Positions 52,220 to 63,189 of a stretch of DNA of 64,000 bases are shown piece after piece. The number at the start of each line of letters is the position of its first letter. Within the stretch, counting starts at the first letter, position 1. Position numbers and translations under genes: made by a program. The stretch spans positions 248,001-312,000 of the forward strand of contig CP025734.1 in the NCBI GenBank assembly GCA_004011035.1, written 5' to 3'. The notes under the pieces were generated by a model, which worked only from the letters and a program-made list of their open reading frames with translations, searched no databases and was not told the origin of the DNA. Source of the stretch: Bdellovibrio sp. qaytius (GTDB lineage: Bacteria > Bdellovibrionota > Bdellovibrionia > Bdellovibrionales > Bdellovibrionaceae).

Positions 52220-52747
52220 ATGAAATGTTACTGCCAATCAAACTTAAACTTTAGTGAATGCTGTGAGCCCTACTTAAAAGGTGAAAAAAAAGCTCCCACG
52301 GCTGAAAAATTAATGCGTTCTCGCTATTCAGCGTATGCAACGGCAAATATTGATTATTTAAAATCGACATTAGCTCCAGAATCTCGTCATGATTTTGATT
52401 CTGCAACGACAAAAAAGTGGGCTCAAAGTGCTAAATGGAAAGGTCTTAAAATCATGTCTGTTGAAAAAGGCATGGAAAACGACACTAAAGGCACGGTTGA
52501 ATTTACTGCGACCTATGAACAAGACGGCGAAGGTTTAGATCACCACGAAGTTTCAACATTTCGTAAAGAGGGCAATGACTGGTATTTTATTGATGGCGAT
52601 GCGCACACTCACCGCGAAGGTGAAGATCATCATCACGCAAAACCACAAACTGTGGTGCGTGAAGAAGCTAAAGTGGGGCGTAATGAACCATGCCCTTGCG
52701 GTAGCGGCAAAAAATATAAAAAATGCCACGGTTTAGACGCCGAATAA
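52220..52747 (+). CDS. YchJ-like SEC-C motif protein
   Basis: A 175-residue protein: YchJ-like domain opening with [18 protein letters not shown], the segment [20 protein letters not shown], and a NTF2-like fold; the C-terminus is a SEC-C zinc motif [16 protein letters not shown]. Between them is a His-rich loop ([13 protein letters not shown]). SEC-C motifs bind zinc and partner proteins such as SecB or the ribosome; YchJ function is undefined. Confidence 0.9.
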   Translation: MKCYCQSNLNFSECCEPYLKGEKKAPTAEKLMRSRYSAYATANIDYLKSTLAPESRHDFDSATTKKWAQSAKWKGLKIMSVEKGMENDTKGTVEFTATYEQDGEGLDHHEVSTFRKEGNDWYFIDGDAHTHREGEDHHHAKPQTVVREEAKVGRNEPCPCGSGKKYKKCHGLDAE

Positions 52748-52805
52748 ATTAGACAGCGGGCGATGAAATTGCAGAACTTAAAACCAAAAGGATTTAAGTT
52801 TCCTA

Positions 52806-53804
52806 ATGGTTTATTTTGCAATTTCTGAATACTGGTGGCTTTACTTAGGTTTCGTGGGCTTTGTAGCCCTTGTTCTTTCTATAGACCTGGGTATTTTTCA
52901 TAAAAAAGCCCATGTCATTTCAATGAAAGAAGCCGCTGCCTGGACAGGCGTGTGGGTTACTTGCGCTTTACTTTTTAATATCATTTTTTATTTCTATGTT
53001 TTGCATGTGCTTAAGCAAAATTCTGAAGCTGATATAATCGCAAAACATTTGGCTATGGAATTCACGACAGGCTTTCTTATCGAAAAAGCTCTGGCGATTG
53101 ATAATATTTTTATATTTGCCTTCGTGTTTTCTTACTTCAGAATTCCACGCATGTATCAACACCGAATTTTATTTTGGGGTATCTTCGGAGCTTTAATCTT
53201 TCGCGGAATTTTTATTGCGATAGGTTCAAAGCTGATGCAATACCAAGCCGTCGTCATTTTTTTTGGCGTATTACTTATTGTTACTGGAGTTCGCATGCTG
53301 GTGCTTCGCGAGAAACCACCAGATTTGAGCAAAAACTTTTTAGTGCGACAGATGAACCAACTTTTTAATGTTGATGCTAAGCTATCAGACGATCATTTTT
53401 TTATAACCAAAGACCACAAAGTATTTTTAACTCCGTTGTTTGTAGCTTTAATTTTTATTGAGCTCTCAGATATTATTTTTTCTATTGATTCAGTTCCGGC
53501 AATTTTTGCTATCACCAATGAACCGTTAATTGTTTTTACGAGCAATGTGTTTGCAATTTTAGGTTTACGTTCGATGTATTTTTTATTGTCAGAAGCCATG
53601 GGTAAATTTAAATACATTAAATTTGGCTTAGCTGGTGTGCTGATATTTGTTGGTTTAAAAATGACTTTTTTAAATAACTATTACAAGGGTCATTTTCCGA
53701 TTTGGCTTTCTTTGATTATTATTGTTTTAATTTTAACAACGTCGATTGTGGTGTCGCTGGTCCTCGACAAAAAACCAAGTTCTTCGACTAAGGTCTTACG
53801 CTAA
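52806..53804 (+). CDS. TerC/Alx-family membrane protein
   Basis: A 332-residue membrane protein of the TerC/Alx family with about nine membrane segments. Conserved acidic residues within membrane helices are visible in LSIDLGIFHKKAH, EKALAIDNIFIFAF and IELSDIIFSIDSVPAI. Members export manganese or protect against tellurite; Alx in E. coli is an alkali-induced Mn2+ exporter. No manganese riboswitch (yybP-ykoY type) is seen in the short upstream gap. Confidence 0.93.
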   Translation: MVYFAISEYWWLYLGFVGFVALVLSIDLGIFHKKAHVISMKEAAAWTGVWVTCALLFNIIFYFYVLHVLKQNSEADIIAKHLAMEFTTGFLIEKALAIDNIFIFAFVFSYFRIPRMYQHRILFWGIFGALIFRGIFIAIGSKLMQYQAVVIFFGVLLIVTGVRMLVLREKPPDLSKNFLVRQMNQLFNVDAKLSDDHFFITKDHKVFLTPLFVALIFIELSDIIFSIDSVPAIFAITNEPLIVFTSNVFAILGLRSMYFLLSEAMGKFKYIKFGLAGVLIFVGLKMTFLNNYYKGHFPIWLSLIIIVLILTTSIVVSLVLDKKPSSSTKVLR

Positions 53805-53887
53805 ATATCTAGAACATTTGGGTTTCAGAATATAATTTTGATAGTCAGGCGCCCTCACTATAGATTGAAAATAGCGGGGATTCTTAT

Positions 53888-55339
53888 ATGAAATCATTAC
53901 TGACTTTAGGGTTGCTTGTATTTTCTCAATCTGTATTTGCGGGAAATTCACTAAGCACAAAAATTCACAATCAATACGTTTCGTTACGTGCACTAGGTAT
54001 GGGTAATGCTTTTACTGCTGTTGCTGATGATTATACTTTAATTATGTATAATCCAGCAGGATTTGCGAAAAAGAAAAATAATGAGATTCAATTTTCATTG
54101 CTTGGCGCAGGCGGAGCAAAAGAAACAGTCGACTTTGCAAAAGACGTCTCTGATGCCGGCAAAACTACGGGTACAGACACTGATAAAGCCAATGCCATTT
54201 CAACAGTTATTGATAAATATGCGGGCGACACAATGGGTGGTCGTATCCAAGCTGCTGAACTTTTTTGGATCAGAAAAAACTGGGGTTTTGCTTTAATTCC
54301 GGTAGATTTATCTTTAGATGTTACAATTGATAAACAACTTGGCCCCACAGTAGATTTAAATGTTATTAAAGATTCTACGTTAGCTATCGGTGGTGGTGGC
54401 GATGTGAATAAAGAATTATCTTGGGGTATTACGGTAAAAGGTATTCACCGTTTACAAGTATCAGAAAAATTAGTGGCGTTACAATTAGCGACAGAACCTA
54501 ATCTGGTCGATGCAGATCGTGCTTCAGAAGGTTTTACTGTTGATGGAGATATTGGTTTTTTATATTCTCCATCTTGGTTTAGTAAATCTGTCACAAGACG
54601 TGTTCCAGCTCAGGCCTCTGACACGACAGTAGTTAAAAAAGGTAAGTCGCGTAAAACTGAAGTTAAAAAACCAGAAACTGTGGGCACAGATGGTTTAAGT
54701 TTAACAATCGATGGCGCATCTGAAACAGCTAAAGTAGCGACATCTCATGAAGGTGCATCAGGCACGACTGTCGCGGCTTCGGGCACAGCTGAAGTGGCCT
54801 CGGGTACTGCAGAAGTAGCTTCAGGCACAGCTGAAGTTGTTGCTGAAGAACCTAAAAAAGAAGAAAAGAAAGAATCTAAATTAATCGATGTTGTCGAAGA
54901 AACATATCCATTAACTTTTTCGTTAGTTGCAAGAAACGTAGTAGGATCAAAATTTGCTAAGGAAAAATTAATTAACAAAAAAGCGACTGAAGCGCCAGAT
55001 TCATTACCACAAGTGTTTGATGTGGGTTCACAATATGAATTTGCTACTTTTGGAAGTTTAACTTTAAGAGCGATGTTAGATTTTAAAAATTTAGGTCATC
55101 CTGAAGCTACAACAACAGCTAAAACAACGCATGCAGGTGTAGAGTTTGATTATTCACCAAGCGGTTGGTTCAAAACCCAATTTCGTGCGGGTATGAATCA
55201 AGGGTATTACACAGCTGGAACAACATTGCTTTTAGGTTTTTTTAATATTGAAGCTGCGACGTATGGTGAAGAAGTTGGAACTAAAACAACTAAGGTTCAA
55301 AACCGTGTTTACGCCGCAAAACTAGGAATGAATTTCTAG
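53888..55339 (+). CDS. FadL/OmpP1-like outer-membrane protein with tandem-repeat insert
   Basis: A 483-residue outer-membrane barrel protein: signal peptide 1-19, then the PorV/FadL-like N-terminal motif SLRALGMGNAFTAVADDYT followed by MYNPAGFAKK, strands throughout and a C-terminal Phe. A disordered insert (about 225-330) carries Lys-rich segments and ASGTAEV heptad repeats, so it is probably an exposed or periplasmic loop of variable length. Possible role: hydrophobic-compound uptake or secretion partner. GGGG precedes the ATG. Confidence 0.82.
   Translation: MKSLLTLGLLVFSQSVFAGNSLSTKIHNQYVSLRALGMGNAFTAVADDYTLIMYNPAGFAKKKNNEIQFSLLGAGGAKETVDFAKDVSDAGKTTGTDTDKANAISTVIDKYAGDTMGGRIQAAELFWIRKNWGFALIPVDLSLDVTIDKQLGPTVDLNVIKDSTLAIGGGGDVNKELSWGITVKGIHRLQVSEKLVALQLATEPNLVDADRASEGFTVDGDIGFLYSPSWFSKSVTRRVPAQASDTTVVKKGKSRKTEVKKPETVGTDGLSLTIDGASETAKVATSHEGASGTTVAASGTAEVASGTAEVASGTAEVVAEEPKKEEKKESKLIDVVEETYPLTFSLVARNVVGSKFAKEKLINKKATEAPDSLPQVFDVGSQYEFATFGSLTLRAMLDFKNLGHPEATTTAKTTHAGVEFDYSPSGWFKTQFRAGMNQGYYTAGTTLLLGFFNIEAATYGEEVGTKTTKVQNRVYAAKLGMNF
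54755..54838 (+). repeat. 21-bp in-frame tandem repeat
   Basis: Four copies of a 21-base unit (54755, 54776, 54797, 54818), the last three encoding ASGTAEV and the first ASGTTVA. In-frame copy-number change would alter loop length without frameshift. Confidence 0.85.
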
Positions 55340-56028
55340 TTATTCGGGCAGCCATTGCCAGGGTTAGCGCCACCAGCTAATTTATATTTTAAACAAGCGC
55401 CAACAGCCGAAGCCGAGTTACTTGCTAAGGCTTCGCCTAACTGACCACAGTATTCCTGTAATGCTTCGCCACTGCCGCTAGATGAAGAACAACTGCTTGT
55501 ATATGTTGTTTGTACCAGAGCACCCAGTGTAGCTGCCGGTAAGGCGTTAATAACTGTTGCATAGTCTGAGCCTGTCGTAGCTGTTGCAGAAGCTGTTTTA
55601 ACTAAAGTTGAAATTTGAACCAGTGAACTTAATTGCGAATAAACGGCGATGCCCGAACTGTTACAAACAGAATATGCAGCATCCGAGTTAGTTTGGCTTG
55701 AAAAGCTTAATTGTGAAATAATATTCACAGTGCTTGAACTGTTTCCTGTGTTGGCTGTGCTAATAGCGTTTAATAAAGTTGTCGGTGAACCGAATCCTTC
55801 TTGTATAAAGTATGCTGCACATTTTAATTGATTAGCTTGATCAGAAGTCATCGCTGATAATTTAGAAACGCAGGCTTGCGCCGTCGCCGTCGTCGCTTTG
55901 TTTAAACACATTTGTGCATCTTTGATAGTATCTAAGTCGCTCTCTTTGGCGCATGAAGCAAGCATCATAATCGCAGTTAATGCAGTTGCAGATAAAATCA
56001 TCGAAGTTTTTGTCATCGTAGTTTTCAT
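55336..56028 (-). CDS. lipoprotein, Ser/Thr/Ala-rich, unknown function
   Basis: A 230-residue lipoprotein (lipobox LASC near residue 26). The mature part is rich in Ser, Thr and Ala with regularly spaced Cys (MCLNKA, ACVSKL, LKCAAY, SVCNSS, SSCSSS, EYCGQ, ACLKY), suggesting a disulphide-bonded helical fold. No family recognised. Overlaps the barrel gene stop by four bases and lies 13 bases after the gene upstream, so those two are an operon. Confidence 0.75.
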   Translation of the reverse strand: MKTTMTKTSMILSATALTAIMMLASCAKESDLDTIKDAQMCLNKATTATAQACVSKLSAMTSDQANQLKCAAYFIQEGFGSPTTLLNAISTANTGNSSSTVNIISQLSFSSQTNSDAAYSVCNSSGIAVYSQLSSLVQISTLVKTASATATTGSDYATVINALPAATLGALVQTTYTSSCSSSSGSGEALQEYCGQLGEALASNSASAVGACLKYKLAGGANPGNGCPNN

Positions 56029-56041
56029 AAACTATTTCCTC

Positions 56042-56686
56042 TTAAGCTGCTGATTTGGCATCATCAGATTTTTCATTAAGTATGTCGTTAGCGTCTTTAT
56101 TTTTATAAACTTTTTGTAATTCGAACAGAGACGAGAAATTGATAGGTTCAGGGGCTTGCAATTTTGCACGTCTATCAAAGTGGTTATAGCGATTTGTTTG
56201 TTTGGCTAAGGCTTTGCTGACCATAACCATATCGTTAATTAAGCGTACAATGCTAATTTCATTTTTAAAATCTGTGCCCATGAAATCACATTTTTGAAGT
56301 TCATTTGCAGCTGTTTGATGGGCATCAGAGGTTTTGTCGACGTTAGCCAAATCAATAAAGCTATTAATTTTTTTGCACAGGTCGATGTAATCCTGAAAAT
56401 CTGTGTTCTTTTCAAAAGTAAGTTCTGATAATTGAGTTAAGCTGATGTCGATAGGTTCGCCAGTAGCGATATTAGCTGGGTATGTAGCTCTAAAACGTTT
56501 AGACTTTTTCTTAACGCGGTTTTTAAGGCTAATTCTAAAGGCTGCCATTTTAGCTTCGACCTTTGAAATTTCATCACGCAACGTGCGCTTTTTCATGCTA
56601 CGCAAGATATGCAAAACGATAAAGGTTGCAAAACCCATAATCGTGATTTTCACTATTAAACCTAATAAAACTAATATTCCATCCAC
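56042..56686 (-). CDS. membrane-anchored helical protein, unknown function
   Basis: A 214-residue protein: N-terminal membrane segment (residues 3-27), then a basic, coiled-coil-like cytoplasmic part (KRTLRDEISKVEAKMAAF, KNRVKKKSKRFR) and further helices. GTG start at 56686; the ribosome-binding site is weak. No family recognised. Probably co-transcribed with the Cys-rich lipoprotein downstream. Confidence 0.68.
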   Translation of the reverse strand: MDGILVLLGLIVKITIMGFATFIVLHILRSMKKRTLRDEISKVEAKMAAFRISLKNRVKKKSKRFRATYPANIATGEPIDISLTQLSELTFEKNTDFQDYIDLCKKINSFIDLANVDKTSDAHQTAANELQKCDFMGTDFKNEISIVRLINDMVMVSKALAKQTNRYNHFDRRAKLQAPEPINFSSLFELQKVYKNKDANDILNEKSDDAKSAA

Positions 56687-56825
56687 ATCTATTTCATCGG
56701 ATTATCGCAGGTGAATGTTTAATGAATTAATGATTTCTAAAACTCATTTTGAAACAATTTTTGGTCAGTGATTATAAGTTCGACAGGGTTTTAACCTTTA
56801 GCCCCTCTTAAAATGAGACACCCGT

Positions 56826-56842
56826 TTGGCGTGATCCGTGCT
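56826..56842 (+). promoter_or_regulatory. sigma-54-like promoter for lipoprotein gene
   Basis: TTGGCGTGATCCGTGCT; TTGGC at -24 and GTGCT at -12, correct spacing but weaker -12. Start predicted near 56853. Confidence 0.5.
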
Positions 56843-56889
56843 TTGTAGTTCCTTGTTGAAGTTTATTAAAACCAATTGAGGTAAAGATT

Positions 56890-58044
56890 ATGAAAAAATT
56901 AAATGTAAAAGCAGCACTCGTATTATCGCTTTTGGCTTTTTCTGCCTGTGATAAAGGTGGCGGTGGTAGTTCAACTCCGCAAGTAGTAGGTGTGCCTGGA
57001 GTTACACAAAGACAGTACACAGTAGTGAACGGTCAAACTTGTACTATTAATGGTGACAACACTTATACATGTACTGAAAACGGCCAAACGTTAGGTAACA
57101 TCGGTTTCACAAGTTTAGAAACTTTTTGTAATATTTTAATGAATGATCAAGCCAACGGGTATGTAGCTCGTTACACGCGCCAACAAATGTACCAAGAGCA
57201 ATGTTCTGGAGCACAAAATAACGGTTTTTGCGGTAACGGTTCAGTTATGCAAAATGGCGTGTGCGTGAATAACAATGGTAACAACTTTCCTGGAACAATT
57301 AATCCAGGCGGAACTGTAACAACAAATAGCCCAGATATGAAATCAGTAAGTTGTCAGCTAGTTGTTAAAAAAGGTTCAACAGTTGGTGATACTGGAATCA
57401 TGAATGTTCCTGTTATTCAAAACAGCGCATCTGGTGTAAATATTTTTGCATTCACAAATGCTTCGATTCAAAAAACTTTTTTAAAGTTTTTCCATTTTCA
57501 AGCTAACAAGTTTTCTAATTCTGAAAAATTAGCAAAAGTTAAAATGTATTACACAAGAGAATCTGGCAAAGCAGATATGATTAAACTTGAAGCTATCGGT
57601 ATCGATGATAAATTAGGAGCTACAGTAACTGGTTATGCTGGTTCAGAAGTTAAACTTGAAATTGCACCGCAAAATGAATACAGCGATGCAACATCGGTTT
57701 CAATTTCTTGTGCGGCGCCAGGTGCAGCAATTGGTAATACGTCTTCTTATAAATCTTACCGTTGTAATGTGACAGAAAAAATCGGCAACAAAGAATCTAA
57801 GTATGAATATGCTAGTCCTTACAATGATTCTTTAATGGGCGACAGTTTTGATTTAACAAAAGCAGTTAAATTACACACTGACGGCAATTTAGCTACAGAT
57901 GCTGGTACTGCGACAATCGAGCAATTAGCACGTTACTCAATTGACGCTTCAGTTAGCACAAAATCAAATATCACGACGCCAACAGTTGTGACAGTGGCTC
58001 GTCCAGACTATCGTTTGAAAGTTGATTGCAGACCTTCAAACTAG
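56890..58044 (+). CDS. secreted lipoprotein, unknown function
   Basis: A 384-residue lipoprotein (lipobox FSAC, residue 20) with a Gly/Ser linker, an Asn/Gly/Cys-rich middle (NGFCGNGSVMQNGVCVNN, resembling an EGF-like or Cys-loop repeat) and a beta-rich C-terminal domain with several Cys. GAGG precedes the ATG. It ends in a clear terminator, so it is a single-gene unit. No family recognised. Confidence 0.78.
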   Translation: MKKLNVKAALVLSLLAFSACDKGGGGSSTPQVVGVPGVTQRQYTVVNGQTCTINGDNTYTCTENGQTLGNIGFTSLETFCNILMNDQANGYVARYTRQQMYQEQCSGAQNNGFCGNGSVMQNGVCVNNNGNNFPGTINPGGTVTTNSPDMKSVSCQLVVKKGSTVGDTGIMNVPVIQNSASGVNIFAFTNASIQKTFLKFFHFQANKFSNSEKLAKVKMYYTRESGKADMIKLEAIGIDDKLGATVTGYAGSEVKLEIAPQNEYSDATSVSISCAAPGAAIGNTSSYKSYRCNVTEKIGNKESKYEYASPYNDSLMGDSFDLTKAVKLHTDGNLATDAGTATIEQLARYSIDASVSTKSNITTPTVVTVARPDYRLKVDCRPSN

Positions 58045-58079
58045 TCTGATCTTGCACTAAAAAAATCGAAAAATTAAAC

Positions 58080-58106
58080 AAGGGTCTTAGCAATAAGACC
58101 CTTTTG
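58080..58106 (+). terminator. terminator after lipoprotein gene
   Basis: AAGGGTCTTA (58080-58089), loop GCAA, TAAGACCCTT (58094-58103), then TT: a perfect 10-bp stem before mreB. Confidence 0.85.
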
Positions 58107-58132
58107 TCGTCTTCGCGCGTTAAATATCTGTA

Positions 58133-58161
58133 TTGACCACAAAATTCTTAATTCCTAGACT
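58133..58161 (+). promoter_or_regulatory. sigma-70-type promoter for mreB
   Basis: TTGACC (58133-58138), 17-base spacer, TAGACT (58156-58161); close to TTGACA/TATAAT. Gives a leader of about 35 bases before the mreB ATG. Confidence 0.45.
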
Positions 58162-58164
58162 TAG

Positions 58165-59247
<1,083 letters not shown>

Positions 59248-59256
59248 TATTGAAGA

Positions 59257-60603
59257 ATGCCGATTGAATCATTCAAAAAACTTTGGGTAAGTTGCCACTT
59301 ACTTTATCCGAACCCGTCGCAAGCGCGCGATATTTTCGGTTTGATTGTTGAATCGGGCATTGATCATCGAAGTTCTGCTTACGGACAAATTTTTCAAGGC
59401 ATTCAAAAATTATATAAAATCTATCGTCGTCGTATTCCGGTAAAATCGGGTTCAAGTAATTTTGAATTTACTTCAACTCCGATGAATTACTGGAAGCGCG
59501 CTTTACAAAAATGCACTAAAGATGAAACCTTCATCGTGATGGTTGTTCTTTTAGAGCTTGCGACTTTCAAAGATATTGCGCGCATCACGCGTACGACTGA
59601 AAGCAAAGCGAAATACTTGTTTAATCAAAGTATTAAAAAATTAATTTCGTCGCCAGCTTTACGTTTTGAGCAAAAAAAAGAAGTTAAACTCAAAGAATAT
59701 AATAGCCATGACGTCACAACATTGTTTGTGAGTGAATATTTTATCGAACACACTCTAGGGTTAGCTAGCAATGATATATCTGATAAAATGGAAGCTAAAC
59801 TAAAAGATAATAATCGCTACAACGATTACAAAAATGAAATTTTAAAATTTAAAGCTGAATTGGTCGATTTATCTGTAAGTCATCACTTTGATGAGGTGAT
59901 GAAAATTTATGGTAATACAGCCCAATTGCAAAATCTAAAAAAATTAGAAATCAAACAGCAAAAAAGGATTTTTGCAGGTCTTATATTTTTAATTATTATT
60001 GTGAGTGGATTAATTCTGCGCCCCACTTTTTTAAAAACGCCAATGAATGAAGCCGGCGCTAAAAAAGTCGTGTTAGAAGAAATCGAAATTAAGAAAAAAG
60101 AAGCTCCAGTAGGACAAGAAATTCCAGTGACTTCAGCAGCTGCAATTGTAGCGACGGTTAGCCCAACGCAAACCGTTTCAATACCAGTCGTTGTCAGCAA
60201 TAAAGTTGTTGCTGTGATTTCAGCTCCAGTTGTTGCTAAAGTAAAGCCACCTGTTGAGACCACGGCAAAAGTGATCACGACAACTTCAGCAACAGTTAAG
60301 TTAGTGCCGCCAACGGGGGTTTATCGCGGAACAATCGTCGTTACTGATTTTGAGCAGGTTTCTTCGATTATTCGTGATCGTATTATTTCACTCGGCGGCA
60401 AAAAAGCCGGCGAAGTTGAGTTGGGTTGGATTAAAAATCATAATATTAGTTATTTTCACTTTGTGTTTCCGGCCGAAAAGCGTGACGAGCTTGTTACGTT
60501 TATTCAGCAGTATGGTAAATTACAGTATAAGTTTGAACCGCATCCGCGTGTACTTCAGTTAGGTCAAAGCCGTTTTATTATTGAGGTACGCAAAGGTGAA
60601 TAA
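59257..60603 (+). CDS. membrane protein with sigma-region-4-like HTH
   Basis: A 448-residue protein nine bases after mreB. Residues about 1-135 are cytoplasmic and include VVLLELATFKDIARITRTTE-type HTH (92-128) that looks like sigma factor region 4; residues 145-235 form a helical bundle reminiscent of anti-sigma domains but without their Cys; membrane segment 239-256; a Val/Pro/Thr-rich periplasmic linker; and an alpha-beta C-terminal domain (345-448). The layout suggests a one-protein membrane regulator linked to envelope status. Function is inference. The last eight bases overlap the next gene. Confidence 0.68.
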   Translation: MPIESFKKLWVSCHLLYPNPSQARDIFGLIVESGIDHRSSAYGQIFQGIQKLYKIYRRRIPVKSGSSNFEFTSTPMNYWKRALQKCTKDETFIVMVVLLELATFKDIARITRTTESKAKYLFNQSIKKLISSPALRFEQKKEVKLKEYNSHDVTTLFVSEYFIEHTLGLASNDISDKMEAKLKDNNRYNDYKNEILKFKAELVDLSVSHHFDEVMKIYGNTAQLQNLKKLEIKQQKRIFAGLIFLIIIVSGLILRPTFLKTPMNEAGAKKVVLEEIEIKKKEAPVGQEIPVTSAAAIVATVSPTQTVSIPVVVSNKVVAVISAPVVAKVKPPVETTAKVITTTSATVKLVPPTGVYRGTIVVTDFEQVSSIIRDRIISLGGKKAGEVELGWIKNHNISYFHFVFPAEKRDELVTFIQQYGKLQYKFEPHPRVLQLGQSRFIIEVRKGE

Positions 60604-62536
60604 AAAGAAATCTTCGACATTAGTTAAAAACTATCGTTCGTTGAGATCAATCTTGATTATATGGTTTACGTTATTTTCGATCATTCCGTTATTGTTCGTG
60701 GGTTGGTATTCAGTATTTAAATTCGAAAAAGCCTTCGACCAAGAAGTTTCACAGCGTTTACAGGGTAATGGCCGTGAAATCGAATCGATTTTAGCCGATT
60801 ACTACCGTTCAGTTCAGTCGCAAAAAGATCGCTATGCTATTGACCCTCAAGTGTCGGCAGCTTTGGCTATGTCTGATCGTGGTTTATTAAATACGATTTC
60901 AGTAGACTGGATCAGTCGCAGTCCGATCACAGCACTTTCATTTTATGATCGTGATGGTCGTTTAATTACAACGTCTTACCGCGATGATAAAAATTTAATT
61001 CGTCATTTCGAGCTCACTGCCGAAAAAATATTACTCAATGAAAAATACCTAGCGAATCTTAAAGAAAAAACAGATATTGGGTTTGTTGATGAAACAAAAA
61101 CTAAAGTTTCGTTGATTTTGTTTTCTAAAGTTTTTAATGCGAACGGTAAACATGTTGGGTATTTTGAACAAATTATTGAGCTAAAAGAACTATTTTTAAA
61201 TCGAATTCGGTCGCGTTTAAAAATCGAATCCTTTTTAATTTCAGACGACAAAGAAATGCTAGCGGCTTCGCGCAACGAATTTCGCGATATCAACCTTAAG
61301 GGCAGCAAAGTAGCCAATGATAAATTAGTCGATTATAATTTATACGGGCAAAATTACGGTTTTATTTTGTATCCTTTAAGCTGGGATAGATCTAAATTTT
61401 TTATCGGCCTAGGAACCCTTAAAAAAGATTCTCAAGCCATTCTTAAAAACGTAAATATCGCCTTTGTGACAGTCGTTTCTGTTGTTTCGGTCTTTCTTAT
61501 TCTGACAATTTTAATCACCACAAATTGGTTTTTAAAGCCCGTCGAACGCTTAATGAACGGCTTTAAGTCATTTGATCGAAGCGAACAACTGACCCAGCTT
61601 CCGGTAAATAGCAATACCGAAATCGGATTACTAACTGAAGCTTTTAATGAGATGAGCTACAAAGTATTTCAAGCGCGTATGGATTTACGTAAAAAAATCA
61701 AAGAGCTTGAGAAAACAAATTCTGAACTGGTTGAAGCCCAAACAAAATTAGTTCACTCAGCAAAAATGACCAGTCTTGGTCAGCTCGTGGCCGGTGTTGC
61801 GCACGAACTTAATAATCCAATTGGCTTTATTTACAGTAATATGACTCATTTAAAAGAGTACACAGATAATCTTTTTAGCGTGATCGACACAGTCAAAGAT
61901 CAAGACGAAGAAGTTCGTAAAAAAATCACTGACATGGATTATGATTTTGTTAAATCAGACTTACCAAGATTAATTAAGTCATGCCAAGACGGCGCCCAAA
62001 GAACACGTGATATTGTTATCGGTCTACGCAATTTCTCGCGTTTAGAAGAAGCGCAATTAAAAGAAATCGATATTCAAGAATCACTTGATACAACGCTTGA
62101 AATTTTACAAAGCGAAATCAAAAATCGTATCGTTGTTCACAAACAGTATGAGCCGATTCCTAAAGTGCTTTGTTTTGCTTCGCAGATTAACCAAGTATTT
62201 ATGAATATTTTAGCGAATGCCTTGCAGGCCATTCAAAGTAACGGCGAAATTTGGATCACAACTATCCCGTTAAAAGCGAGTGCAGATCAAATTGGTCGTG
62301 TGCAAATTTCTGTGCAAGATTCTGGATCTGGAATGGACCCGCAAACTTTAGAAAAAATCTTTGAACCATTTTTTACAACTAAAGGTGTCGGGCAGGGCAC
62401 TGGTTTGGGTTTAAGTATTTCATATGGCATTATTCAAAATCATGGTGGCGAAATTCAGGTGCGCTCGCAAAAAGGCGTCGGAACTGAATTCGTAATCATT
62501 ATACCGATAAGCCCGCCAAAAAATTTACGTGTCTAA
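60596..62536 (+). CDS. membrane sensor histidine kinase (Cache-HAMP-HisKA)
   Basis: A 646-residue kinase: membrane segment 17-38, periplasmic region of about 240 residues with a Cache-like pattern ([18 protein letters not shown]), second membrane segment near 290-310, HAMP, DHp with His403 in [15 protein letters not shown], ATPase with DSGSGMD and [14 protein letters not shown] 60596 (GAGG upstream) overlaps the previous stop and is preferred to TTG 60581. Being in the mreB operon, it may sense envelope or cell-wall state. No partner regulator is adjacent. Confidence 0.92.
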   Translation: MNKKKSSTLVKNYRSLRSILIIWFTLFSIIPLLFVGWYSVFKFEKAFDQEVSQRLQGNGREIESILADYYRSVQSQKDRYAIDPQVSAALAMSDRGLLNTISVDWISRSPITALSFYDRDGRLITTSYRDDKNLIRHFELTAEKILLNEKYLANLKEKTDIGFVDETKTKVSLILFSKVFNANGKHVGYFEQIIELKELFLNRIRSRLKIESFLISDDKEMLAASRNEFRDINLKGSKVANDKLVDYNLYGQNYGFILYPLSWDRSKFFIGLGTLKKDSQAILKNVNIAFVTVVSVVSVFLILTILITTNWFLKPVERLMNGFKSFDRSEQLTQLPVNSNTEIGLLTEAFNEMSYKVFQARMDLRKKIKELEKTNSELVEAQTKLVHSAKMTSLGQLVAGVAHELNNPIGFIYSNMTHLKEYTDNLFSVIDTVKDQDEEVRKKITDMDYDFVKSDLPRLIKSCQDGAQRTRDIVIGLRNFSRLEEAQLKEIDIQESLDTTLEILQSEIKNRIVVHKQYEPIPKVLCFASQINQVFMNILANALQAIQSNGEIWITTIPLKASADQIGRVQISVQDSGSGMDPQTLEKIFEPFFTTKGVGQGTGLGLSISYGIIQNHGGEIQVRSQKGVGTEFVIIIPISPPKNLRV

Positions 62537-62576
62537 GACTTCTGTGATTCATTTCGAGACAACAGCTAAACGATTT

Positions 62577-62603
62577 TAAGTTCATCCAGGTTTTTGCCGA
62601 TAA
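62577..62603 (+). promoter_or_regulatory. FliA (sigma-28)-like promoter
   Basis: TAAG, 15-base spacer, GCCGATAA (62596-62603): exact -10 and spacing, three of four -35 bases. Predicted start is near 62610, next to the GTG at 62611. Confidence 0.45.
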
Positions 62604-62610
62604 GTAGACT

Positions 62611-63189
62611 GTGCAAGGACTTAATAAATTTCTTAATTTAGTGATCGTTTTCGGTTGCGTTGTGATTGGTTATTTTTTTTACCAAGCCAAAACCGAAAAT
62701 GATAAATCCAATCGATCTCAACAGCATGCTGTCGATCAGAGTTCTGTGCGTCCTGATATGGATCCGCAAGATTTAGCTAATAAATATTTACAACAAGCTC
62801 AACAGAATATGGCCACTGATAAATTAAAAGCTGAAATCAACATTAAAAAAGCCATCGCAGATACTCAAAAAGTTGGTACAACTCCGAAAGTCATTGAGAC
62901 TGATCCATCAAAAGTTTCAGCAGAGCAACAGATCTGGAAAGATCCAGCAAATAAGCCAATGGATCAACGTTTTTCAGAACAACAAATAAACGCGCCAAAA
63001 AATTCAGGCGATTTAGACAAGCAAGAATACATTCGCCAATTTAAAGAAAATGCGCGCAAAAACGGTTACGAAATTTCAGTGAATGACGAGCTTGAAGTCA
63101 TCAGCGTTACGCCAATTCGTAAGCCTCAGAATACTAAGAATGATTACGATTCTACTCAGAATCAAGGCTCGTCTGAATCCGAATATTAA
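62611..63189 (+). CDS. membrane-anchored Gln/Lys-rich periplasmic protein
   Basis: A 192-residue protein: one N-terminal membrane segment (residues 6-25), then a hydrophilic helical part rich in Gln, Lys and Asp (QDLANKYLQQAQQNM, KLKAEINIKKAIAD), and a disordered C-terminus. GTG start at 62611 without a ribosome-binding site; together with the FliA-like promoter this suggests leaderless translation. No family recognised. Overlaps the convergent JAB gene by four bases. Confidence 0.65.
   Translation: MQGLNKFLNLVIVFGCVVIGYFFYQAKTENDKSNRSQQHAVDQSSVRPDMDPQDLANKYLQQAQQNMATDKLKAEINIKKAIADTQKVGTTPKVIETDPSKVSAEQQIWKDPANKPMDQRFSEQQINAPKNSGDLDKQEYIRQFKENARKNGYEISVNDELEVISVTPIRKPQNTKNDYDSTQNQGSSESEY

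Noticed and set aside
52748-52805. Manganese (yybP-ykoY) riboswitch before the TerC/Alx gene
   Set aside because: The 58-base gap is too short and shows none of the conserved loops.
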